Part shown: positions 55,368 to 64,000 of the stretch, one piece after another | Position numbering within the stretch: position 1 is the first letter of the stretch | Layout: each line of letters begins with the position of its first letter | Assembly: GCA_003021685.1 (NCBI GenBank) | Contig: PXRO01000053.1 | Coordinates: 1 to 64,000, forward strand | Direction of reading: 5' to 3' | Source of the DNA: Halobacteriales archaeon QS_4_62_28 | Lineage (GTDB): Archaea; Halobacteriota; Halobacteria; Halobacteriales; Haloarculaceae | DNA length: 64,000 nucleotides | Notes under the pieces: model-generated | Told to the model about the DNA's origin: nothing | What the model saw: only the letters and a program-made list of their open reading frames with translations | Databases searched by the model: none | Position numbers and translations under genes: made by a program

Positions 55368-56366
55368 TCAGAACCGGTCTTGCTCGCGCAGGCGCGAGAC
55401 GACTGCACGAACTCGCTGGGCCTGTTCGGTCGGCACGACGAGCGTTCTGTCGTCGAAACTCGCGACGACGAGGTCCTCGACGCCGACGAGGCTCACGTGC
55501 CCGTCCGTCGCAACCACGTTGCTACGGGCGTCGATTGCCGTCGCTTCGCCCATGACGGCGTTTCCGGCGTCGTCGGTCGGGAGGTGGCGCGCCAGTGCGT
55601 CCCAGGCACCGAGGTCGTCCCACTCGAAATCGGCGGGGACGACCGCGACCGAGTCGGCGCGCTCGAGGACCGCATAATCGATGCTGATCGGCTCGATAGC
55701 CTCGAATCCAGCCACTGGATCGCCGCGGTCGAGTGCACCCACCAGTGGTTCGAGCGGCGACGACCGGGCAGCAGACAGCAACGCCGCGGGCGTCCACGCG
55801 AACATCCCGGCGTTCCAGTAGCAGCCACGGTCGAGGTAGGTCTCTGCGGTGGCCCGGTCGGGTTTCTCGTGGAACTGCGCCACGGTCTGGTAGCCGTCTC
55901 GGGCCGCCCCTGGCTCGATGTACCCGTATCCAGGTTCGGGACGGGTCGGTTCGATGCCAAGCGTCACCAACCCCTCTGTTGCCACTGCGACCCGGGCCGC
56001 CTGCTCGGCGACACGGCGAAAACCGTCCCCGACGACGTGGTCACTGGGCAGAACGAGCAAGACACACTCGCCCACCTGCTCGCGAACACGATGAGCACCG
56101 TACACCAGCGCCGGCCCGGTATCTCTGGGCGCTGGCTCCGTGAGGACGGCCGCTTCGGGCGCGTGGTCGTGAATCTCGTCTGCGAACGCCGCCTGTGTGA
56201 GAACGTACGTCTCCTCGGCGAAATCAGCCCGGTCGACGGTATTTTTCAGCAGGGACTGCTCGCCTCCGAACGAGAGAAACTGCTTTGGCCGGTCTGTGCG
56301 ACTCGCAGGATAGAGCCGCGTTCCGGTCCCACCAGCCAGCACTAGGGCGACAATCGGACGCTCCAT
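55368..56366 (-). CDS. manC: mannose-1-phosphate guanylyltransferase-like nucleotidyltransferase
   Basis: Makes GDP-mannose (or a related NDP-sugar) for glycan synthesis, 332 residues. The nucleotide motif is LAGGTGTRLYPASR at 10-23, followed by RPKQFLSF; the sugar site includes FHEKPDRATAETYL and YWNAGMFAW, then IEPISIDYAVLERA. There is no C-terminal PMI domain. It is convergent with the Tyr-less SDR gene and divergent from katG. No other glycosylation gene is nearby. Confidence 0.9.
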   Translation of the reverse strand: MERPIVALVLAGGTGTRLYPASRTDRPKQFLSFGGEQSLLKNTVDRADFAEETYVLTQAAFADEIHDHAPEAAVLTEPAPRDTGPALVYGAHRVREQVGECVLLVLPSDHVVGDGFRRVAEQAARVAVATEGLVTLGIEPTRPEPGYGYIEPGAARDGYQTVAQFHEKPDRATAETYLDRGCYWNAGMFAWTPAALLSAARSSPLEPLVGALDRGDPVAGFEAIEPISIDYAVLERADSVAVVPADFEWDDLGAWDALARHLPTDDAGNAVMGEATAIDARSNVVATDGHVSLVGVEDLVVASFDDRTLVVPTEQAQRVRAVVSRLREQDRF

Positions 56367-56526
56367 ACGACGTTTTGTCGCGCTCTCCTTCTCAATGTTT
56401 CGTATCTTTGGGGAGATATATGAAATAAAACGGCGGCTTCGAAGGACAGCAGAGTGTCTGGCCGAAGCGATCCGGACAGAACGGCGAGTGTGAATCCCTA
56501 TTGATAAAAGTTCGCATATACGATAG

Positions 56527-58740
<2,214 letters not shown>

Positions 58741-58760
58741 TCTGGAACTGCCCGGCTGTA

Positions 58761-59054
58761 TCACCAGGTTTCGATGGTCCCGTCCTGGACGTCTTCGCCA
58801 CAGCCCTGGCAGTCGGGGTGGTCGGGATCGAAGCAGGCGGGACGGGCCCTGTCGTCGAGTCGGACAGCGCGTCGTTCGGCATAGCGGCGACAGACGATGC
58901 GGGCTTTCCCGTCGTCGGTCTGTGGGAGGTCGGCCAGCGCGGAGCGTTTGGCGTCAGTGTAGGCGCTCTTGGCTTCCTCTAGCTGGCGTCCGGCCGACCG
59001 GAGCGTCGACTTGAGGAACTGCTGGAAGATGCCCGTTCGCTCGTCGTCAGCCAT
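58761..59054 (-). CDS. small haloarchaeal Cys-containing protein
   Basis: A 97-residue protein with a helical N-terminal half (GIFQQFLKSTLRSAGRQLEEAKSAYTDAK) and a C-terminal segment with RIVCRRYAERR and CFDPDHPDCQGCGEDV, a possible zinc site. ATG 59054 is chosen because earlier codons overlap the RPA promoter. Conserved in haloarchaea as far as I recall, function unknown. It is convergent with katG. Confidence 0.7.
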   Translation of the reverse strand: MADDERTGIFQQFLKSTLRSAGRQLEEAKSAYTDAKRSALADLPQTDDGKARIVCRRYAERRAVRLDDRARPACFDPDHPDCQGCGEDVQDGTIETW

Positions 59055-59159
59055 ACGTCCCCTTTTGGCTCGCTCCTCAAGAATCTTCTCGGGGATCGCT
59101 CCGGTGGCAGGGCTGTCGACTCGACCGAGCGGTTTCACTTTCACTCTGGTTGACGAGGG

Positions 59160-59167
59160 TTTATATA
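59160..59167 (+). promoter_or_regulatory. TATA box of the RPA operon
   Basis: TTTATATA, a consensus archaeal TATA, about 60 nt before the ATG at 59225; transcription likely starts near 59190. Confidence 0.6.
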
Positions 59168-59224
59168 CAGAGGCGACCAAGTGTCGACCGTCTCCCACCG
59201 AAAACACGCGGAGACAGAGACACC

Positions 59225-60157
59225 ATGACAGGTTTGCATACCCCTGCAGAAGAGATACACGAGCAGTTTTCCGACCAGCTCGACGTGACGGTCGACGAGA
59301 TCGAGGAGCGCCTCGACACGCTGGTCAACGAGTACAAAGTGCCCCTGAGCGAGGCCCGTCGGAGCGTCGTCAACACGTACCTCGACGAAGCCGGAATGGA
59401 CCGGGAGCAACTTTCGGGTGGTGGCGGCAACGAGGAAGTCGACAACGCCGACATCGACGCGCCCGAGGAGTGGGTCGACGTGACCGCGAAAGTCGTCGAT
59501 CTGTGGGACGCGACGGCCGACGCCGTCGCCCAGGTCGGGTTGCTCGGCGACGAGACGGGGACGATCAAGTTCACCAAGTGGTCGAAATCCGACCTACCGG
59601 AACTGGAGGAAGGGAAGGTCTACAGCCTCCGAAACGTCGTCACCGACGAGTACCAGGGCCGGTTTTCGGTCAAACTCAACCGGACGACGACCATCGAGGA
59701 ACTCGACGAAGAGATCGAGGTCGGCGACGACGCCGTCGAAGTCGAGGGCGCGCTGGTCGACATCCAGTCGGGCAGTGGCCTGATCAAACGCTGTCCCGAG
59801 GAGGACTGTACGCGCGTCCTCCAGAACGGCCGCTGTAACGAACACGGCGAGGTCGAAGGGGAGTTCGACCTCCGGATCAAGGGCGTCCTCGACGACGGGG
59901 AGGAAGTGACGGAAGTCATCTTCAACGAGGAAGCCACCGAGGAACTGACCGACATCACCCTCGGACAGGCAAAGGAGATGGCCATGGACGCACTCGACAC
60001 GACGGTCGTGGCCGACGAGATGCGCCAGACGGTCCTCGGGCGCTACTACCGCGTCGAGGGACCGACGCTCGGGCGGTACGTCCTGGCGAACGAACTCGAA
60101 CGACTGGACGAGCCAGTCGATGCCGAAGCGATGCTGATCAAAGCGAGGTCGATCTGA
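59225..60157 (+). CDS. rpa: replication factor A (single-stranded DNA-binding protein)
   Basis: A 310-residue RPA with one or two OB folds (EWVDVTAKVVDLWDA, then VYSLRNVVTDEYQGRFSVKLN) and a zinc finger, CPEEDC...NGRCNEH, in a C-terminal OB fold. It coats single-stranded DNA in replication and repair. ATG 59225 is the family start; the in-frame extension to 59150 lies over the promoter. It is followed after 1 nt by its partner gene. Confidence 0.93.
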   Translation: MTGLHTPAEEIHEQFSDQLDVTVDEIEERLDTLVNEYKVPLSEARRSVVNTYLDEAGMDREQLSGGGGNEEVDNADIDAPEEWVDVTAKVVDLWDATADAVAQVGLLGDETGTIKFTKWSKSDLPELEEGKVYSLRNVVTDEYQGRFSVKLNRTTTIEELDEEIEVGDDAVEVEGALVDIQSGSGLIKRCPEEDCTRVLQNGRCNEHGEVEGEFDLRIKGVLDDGEEVTEVIFNEEATEELTDITLGQAKEMAMDALDTTVVADEMRQTVLGRYYRVEGPTLGRYVLANELERLDEPVDAEAMLIKARSI

Positions 60158-60158
60158 G

Positions 60159-60776
60159 ATGGCTGCAACACCCACCCGCGAAGTCGCTCGCCGCGTCTTC
60201 GCACGCGAATTCAACGATTCGAGTTACACGTTCAAAGAGTCCGACGACGAGCGCGCACCGGTGTACGTCCTGTTGCCGACGGGCGAACGCGCCAACCGCG
60301 TCTTCCTCGTCGGAACGCTCACCGAAACCGAAGATGTCGGTGAGGACAGCGAGTACTGGCAGGGACGAGTCGTCGATCCGAACGGCGACACGTTCTTCAT
60401 GTACGCCGGGCAGTACCAGCCAGACGCCGCCTCGATGCTCCGGGAACTCGAACCGCCGGCCTACGTTTCCGTCGTGGGCAAGCCACGGACCTACGAGACC
60501 GACGACGGCGAGGTGAACGTCTCGGTTCGACCCGAGTCGATCTCCGAAGTCGACGAGGCGACGCGAGACCGATGGGTCGTCGAGACCGCAGAGCGCACGC
60601 TCGACCGGATCCAGACGTTCGCCGACGCAGAGGAGAGCACCGAGATGGACGAGTACGTCCAGATGGCCAACGAGGAGTACGACCTCCCGGTCGAGAACTA
60701 CCGCCGGTCCGTCGTCGGTGCATTAGAGAGTCTCGAAGAACAACAGCGCACTGCCCCCGAGGGAAGCGCAGAATAG
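60159..60776 (+). CDS. RPA-associated protein (RPAP, COG3390)
   Basis: A 205-residue protein always found beside haloarchaeal rpa genes and required for their function. Blocks are PTREVARRVFAREFNDSSYTF, YVLLPTGERANRVFLVGTLT and PPAYVSVVGKPRTYE, an OB-like fold, with an acidic C-terminal helix region. It starts one base after the rpa stop. Identity as rpap1 or rpap3 cannot be told from this window. Confidence 0.9.
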   Translation: MAATPTREVARRVFAREFNDSSYTFKESDDERAPVYVLLPTGERANRVFLVGTLTETEDVGEDSEYWQGRVVDPNGDTFFMYAGQYQPDAASMLRELEPPAYVSVVGKPRTYETDDGEVNVSVRPESISEVDEATRDRWVVETAERTLDRIQTFADAEESTEMDEYVQMANEEYDLPVENYRRSVVGALESLEEQQRTAPEGSAE

Positions 60777-60870
60777 CGACCGTCGAGCCGGTTTTTTTTC
60801 GCGCTTTCGAAAGGTGTGCGAGCGTCTGACAAATGATTAAATAGGAGGAGATGGCTATACAAATACAATC

Positions 60871-61311
60871 ATGAGCAACAAGAACAAGACAATCTCGTTT
60901 CGCGTCAGCCAGGAGAAATTCGAGACGCTCCGTGGCATCGCCGAGGAACGAGACATCTCGCTCTCTGCGGTCTTCCGGGACTACGTCGACTTGCTCGTTG
61001 CCCACGACGGCCAGGTCGAAGTCGTCCCCGAACACGAACTCAACGAGGCCACCAGTAGCTCCGAGAGTCCCGGAAGTAGCTTCCCGCCGAAAGTCGAAGT
61101 CCCGAAGAGTTTCGTCCGAGAGCACGAGCGGCTGGAACTCGAAGCCGACCACCTGCGCGAACAACTCGAAGAGCACAAACGCTACGTGACCCAGCTTCGC
61201 CAGCAACTCGACGAGCACGATCAGGAAGACATCGTTCAGCTGGAGGACCTCGACGGCGAAGAAGACGACGACGCCTCCTACCGGATCGGCAGCTTCGACG
61301 ACCTAGACTAA
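60871..61311 (+). CDS. ribbon-helix-helix DNA-binding protein with coiled-coil tail
   Basis: A 146-residue protein. Residues 5-45 (KTISFRVSQEKFETLRGIAEE, then SLSAVFRDYVDLLV) form a ribbon-helix-helix-like DNA-binding domain. A Ser/Pro-rich linker precedes a coiled coil (REHERLELEADHLREQLEEH, then YVTQLRQQLDEH) and an acidic tail. TATA-like GATTAAATAG at 60834-60843 and GGAGGA just after it support ATG 60871. Downstream of the RPA operon, and its stop overlaps the convergent gene by 9 bp. Confidence 0.75.
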   Translation: MSNKNKTISFRVSQEKFETLRGIAEERDISLSAVFRDYVDLLVAHDGQVEVVPEHELNEATSSSESPGSSFPPKVEVPKSFVREHERLELEADHLREQLEEHKRYVTQLRQQLDEHDQEDIVQLEDLDGEEDDDASYRIGSFDDLD

Positions 61312-61755
61312 TTCGTCTCGACGCTCTCTGGCCTGTTTTGTGACCTCAGTCTGCCCATCCACATCCGCCAGCGACTCGACTGCCTCAAGCGTCCGCACCG
61401 AATCGTCGAGAAAGGAGAGCACATCGCCGGGATAAGCATACAGCATGTACTCTTCGCCCATCACGTCGACGATGGCATCCGGACCGAGTCCCTGCTCGCG
61501 CAACTCCAGCAGGTAGCGGACGAACTTCTCCTCGGGACAGCCACAGTGGGGATTGGCCTGGCACTCACAGTCCAGGAAATCTTCGGCGAACTCGAGCACC
61601 CGGTCTCGGGACGCCTCGTTGAGCTTCGATAACCCTGCCCCCTGGAAGAGGATGTCCAGTGTCGCGCCCTTGAACGCGCCTTTCGGGAACGACGTCTCTA
61701 GCTGCGAGGCGAGTTGCCGATGATTCTTGATGTAGATCTTGTCCGTAATAGCCAC
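61303..61755 (-). CDS. DUF5814-like haloarchaeal protein
   Basis: A 150-residue protein with an N-terminal KIYIKNHRQLASQL and a Cys-rich core DCECQANPHCGCPEEKFVRY that could hold a zinc or iron-sulfur site, followed by LREQGLGPDAIVDVMGEEYMLYAYPGDVLSFLDD. The second half resembles the C-terminus of haloarchaeal helicase-like proteins. The family name is from recall, with function unknown. It faces the RHH protein and is 104 bp from tRNA-His. Confidence 0.7.
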   Translation of the reverse strand: MAITDKIYIKNHRQLASQLETSFPKGAFKGATLDILFQGAGLSKLNEASRDRVLEFAEDFLDCECQANPHCGCPEEKFVRYLLELREQGLGPDAIVDVMGEEYMLYAYPGDVLSFLDDSVRTLEAVESLADVDGQTEVTKQARERRDELV

Positions 61756-61859
61756 GCGTGGGACGGTGTACGACCGTGGCGTGTAAAAGCATCTCGAAGT
61801 GCGTACGGAGTCGTAACGTATATGAGTTCCAGCGGAGTAGATTGTATTGCTTCACCCGT

Positions 61860-61931
61860 GTCCGGGCTGGGGTAGTGGCATCCTTGAGCCTTGTGGGGGC
61901 TCAGAGGCGGGTTCAATTCCCGCGTCCGGAC
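61860..61931 (+). tRNA. tRNA-His (anticodon GTG)
   Basis: The acceptor stem TCCGGGC pairs with GTCCGGA, the D arm is GGGGTAGTGGCATCC, the anticodon stem GAGCC/GGCTC encloses TTGTGGG with anticodon GTG at 61893-61895, and the T arm GGCGGGTTCAATTCCCGC is canonical. The genome encodes G-1 (61860) and C73 (61931), the pair that identifies tRNA-His. No intron and no encoded CCA. Confidence 0.93.
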
Positions 61932-62029
61932 TCCTATAATATATTTTACATAAACGCAAGCGCCAGTTGGAGTTCTACTTTCACTCTGGATGGGTCGAAT
62001 ATAATACGGTACCGGTGCTATTGGGCAGT

Positions 62030-62911
62030 ATGTCTGATCACAAGTGTCCGACATGTGGGAGAGTATTCGAAACCAGGCGTGGGCTCGGAGTACACCATAG
62101 CTTGAAACACGAGAAACGACTCCCCAACAGGAAATGTGACCGTTGTGACGAAGAATTTTACAGTGAATACGAAAAGAAGTACTGTTCAGATATTTGCCAC
62201 GACAAAGCGGTATCGTATACTGGGGAGAGCAACCCGAACTACAGAGGCGGAAAATCGACGACGGCTTGCGAACTGTGCGGTGCGGAGTTCGACTACTACC
62301 CATCGGAAAAACCGGGAACGTACTGTTCATCTTGCGTAGAGGAGGAGTCGTGGCGACCGACACGAGACATCTCGGGAGCGAACAATCCTCGCTGGAGCGG
62401 AGGCAAAATCACGGTGGAGTGTGAGATTTGCGATGCTTCGTTCAAACGTCATCCGGGCATGATTAACGGCGAAGTGACGCTGTGCAGTCGCGACTGTCAT
62501 GCGACGTGGCTCTCGGACGAGTTCACGGGCGAGGGACACCCGAACTGGCGCGGTGGTGGGAACGCGGCCTACGGGAAGGGCTGGAACGCGGTTCGCGAGG
62601 CGGCACTCGAACGCGACGAGTACGAATGTGTCTACTGTGGGGTAACAGCCGAGAAACTGGGACGGAACCCGGATGTCCATCACATCGTCCCGGTCCGGGT
62701 GTTCGTCGAGACACCAGTCCTGATCGAGCAGGACGCCCATACGCTGGACAACGTCGTCTCACTGTGCCCGGCCTGTCATCGTACGGCGGAGTTCGGGCGC
62801 GTTTCGCGGGCAGAGTTACGCTGGCGTGGTGGGATCGCTCGTCACGTCTATCCCGATGGTCACGGCTGGGGCTCGAAGACTGTCGCTTCGCCCTCGTCGT
62901 CGGCCTTGTAG
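62030..62911 (+). CDS. HNH endonuclease with multiple zinc modules
   Basis: A 293-residue protein with, in order, a C2H2 zinc finger (C6, C9, H22/H23, H27), zinc pairs C36/C39-C52/C56, C80/C83-C99/C102 and C131/C134-C152/C156, and a C-terminal HNH domain (C200/C203, DVHHIVPV at 215-222, N241, C246/C249, H250). Between the modules are three GxxxPxWxGG-type repeats (GESNPNYRGG, GANNPRWSGG, GEGHPNWRGG), as in NUMOD/phage HNH proteins. It begins 98 bp after tRNA-His, and its 3' end overlaps the convergent M50 gene by 52 bp. Probably an inserted homing-type nuclease. Confidence 0.85.
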   Translation: MSDHKCPTCGRVFETRRGLGVHHSLKHEKRLPNRKCDRCDEEFYSEYEKKYCSDICHDKAVSYTGESNPNYRGGKSTTACELCGAEFDYYPSEKPGTYCSSCVEEESWRPTRDISGANNPRWSGGKITVECEICDASFKRHPGMINGEVTLCSRDCHATWLSDEFTGEGHPNWRGGGNAAYGKGWNAVREAALERDEYECVYCGVTAEKLGRNPDVHHIVPVRVFVETPVLIEQDAHTLDNVVSLCPACHRTAEFGRVSRAELRWRGGIARHVYPDGHGWGSKTVASPSSSAL

Positions 62912-64000
62912 TTGGGGTTGGATTTGATGATCGTCAGGGCAGTCATGATGTCGCTGCGGGTGAGCAGGCCCCGGAACTCGTCGTCTTCGTCAAGGACGAC
63001 CAGGCGGCCGACGCTGTTCTGTTCGAGTTCGGTCAGGGCGGTCATCACGTCGTCGTCGGGCCCAACGGCGATCAGTTCGGTCGTCATTACGTCTCCGACA
63101 GTGTAGGCATCGCGCTCGACTTCACGGACGGAGCGGGCGTCGTCGAGGGTGACGAGGCCGACGATTCGGTCGCTTCGTTCGACGGGATAACCGGTGTGAC
63201 GCTCTCTGAACATCGTCTCGATGAGTTCCTGGACGCTCATCTTCGGGTCGACAGCAGTGACCCGGTCGGCGGTGGTCATCACGTCTGCAACGGTGATCCC
63301 CTCGAAGGCGGCCCGCATGACAGTCTGGCGGGACTCGCCTTCGGCACCGATGTAGATGAAGAAGGCCAGGCCGATCAGTAGCGGGTTGAACGGTGGGAAG
63401 AGACCGAACAACCCCAGGAGAATGGCAAAGCCCTTGCCGACCTCGGCGGCGATTTCGGTGGCCCGGGCGTAGGGCTTGTTCCGGGCGAGCAGCGCTCGCA
63501 GGATGCGCCCGCCGTCCATCGGGAAGCCCGGAAGCATGTTGAACCCCGCGAGGGCGATGTTCATCAGGGCGAGATAGCCCAGTACGAACTGGAGGCTGGC
63601 CGTCGCGGTGTTCGTGCTCGGGACGAGCAAGAAGCCAATCAGCGAGACGGTCCCGACGAGAACACTGACGATGGGGCCGGCGATGGCGATTGTAAACTCC
63701 TGTTTCCAGTTTTCGGGCATCTCCTCGAGTTGTGCGATGCCGCCGAACAACCAGAGCGTGATCGATTCGATGGGGTAGCCAAACCGCGTCGCGATCAGGG
63801 AGTGGCCGAGTTCGTGGAGGACGACGCCGGCGAACAGTCCGATGGCCGCTGTGATGCCCAAAAGCCACGGCAGGAGATCAGTCGTCAGGACGGCCGCGTC
63901 GAGGTTCCCACCAAACTGGTTGAGCAGGTCCACGGTCGGTGTGACCTGTGAGCCGATGATCCACGCGAACAGTGGCAACACCAGCAGGAAGGTGAGATCC
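62860..64000 (-). CDS. site-2-protease-type M50 metallopeptidase with CBS domains (partial)
   Basis: Intramembrane zinc protease. HELGH is in VVLHELGHSL and the second metal motif in NMLPGFPMDGGR; hydrophobic helices flank both. A C-terminal CBS pair (from ADVMTTADRVTAV, then VGDVMTTELIAVG) probably senses a nucleotide. The frame remains open to the window edge (LDLTFLLVLPLFAW), so the N-terminal part of about 25 residues is outside. Its stop is within the convergent HNH gene's end. Confidence 0.93.
   Translation of the reverse strand, partial: DLTFLLVLPLFAWIIGSQVTPTVDLLNQFGGNLDAAVLTTDLLPWLLGITAAIGLFAGVVLHELGHSLIATRFGYPIESITLWLFGGIAQLEEMPENWKQEFTIAIAGPIVSVLVGTVSLIGFLLVPSTNTATASLQFVLGYLALMNIALAGFNMLPGFPMDGGRILRALLARNKPYARATEIAAEVGKGFAILLGLFGLFPPFNPLLIGLAFFIYIGAEGESRQTVMRAAFEGITVADVMTTADRVTAVDPKMSVQELIETMFRERHTGYPVERSDRIVGLVTLDDARSVREVERDAYTVGDVMTTELIAVGPDDDVMTALTELEQNSVGRLVVLDEDDEFRGLLTRSDIMTALTIIKSNPNYKADDEGEATVFEPQP

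Noticed and set aside
61758-62105. Plus-strand frame over tRNA-His
   Set aside because: It crosses the tRNA, and nothing in it resembles a protein family.

Overview
The window is chromosomal DNA from a halophilic archaeon (class Halobacteria). Supporting signs are acidic proteins, mostly high GC, archaeal TATA boxes about 25-30 nt upstream of leaderless starts, occasional Shine-Dalgarno sites of the GGAGGTGATC type, Tat-dependent lipoproteins, and archaeal core genes (TBP, aIF2-gamma, Rpo7, Spt4, RPA, Hel308). The carbohydrate genes fit a sugar-using genus of the Haloarculaceae type, but the genus cannot be fixed from this sequence.

Region 1 (1-9.9 kb) is sugar uptake and catabolism. It holds a CUT1 ABC transporter split over both strands (ATPase, two permeases, Tat lipoprotein), a broken short-chain dehydrogenase (SDR), two intact SDRs, a DeoR/GlpR-type regulator and a LyxK-like FGGY kinase. 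The permease and binding-protein part is visibly AT-richer than its surroundings. Region 2 (9.9-13.6 kb) is a repeat-filled gap followed by an archaea-specific SMC-like protein convergent with the cell-shape factor RdfA. Region 3 (13.6-22.2 kb) looks like a levan/fructose locus: secreted GH32 fructanase with a ricin-type lectin tail, AGE-family epimerase, a CUT2 ABC transporter, and a fructose PTS EIIC with no other PTS gene nearby.

Region 4 (22.5-36 kb) is housekeeping: PhnP-like hydrolase, the operon aIF2-gamma / PIN / Rpo7 / Spt4 / dephospho-CoA kinase, tRNA-G10 methyltransferase, TBP, HAD phosphatase, Hel308-type helicase, and lipoyl synthase. Region 5 (36-42.5 kb) has the 2-oxoacid dehydrogenase genes E1-alpha, E1-beta and E2 without E3, next to lipA, then halophilic ferredoxin and a phosphate transporter. 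Region 6 (41.8-56.4 kb) has hisA, hisB, an ACT protein, BrkB, upp, DJ-1, a second phosphate transporter, a CNNM/CorC-type protein, a Cys-less peroxiredoxin-like protein behind a small CPFC protein, TsaC/Sua5, a solitary Cas4-like protein, a TRAM protein, a Tyr-less SDR and a sugar-1-phosphate nucleotidyltransferase. Region 7 (56.5-64 kb) has katG, the RPA operon, a ribbon-helix-helix/coiled-coil protein, tRNA-His, a multi-zinc HNH protein and an M50-CBS site-2 protease cut by the window edge.

No complete insertion sequence, CRISPR array, rRNA or replication origin was recognised. Mobile-DNA traces are present: two pairs of short palindromic MITE-like repeats (82 and 86 bp), a third inverted-repeat element, and two related segments whose translation resembles the C-terminal tail of a TnpB-type gene.
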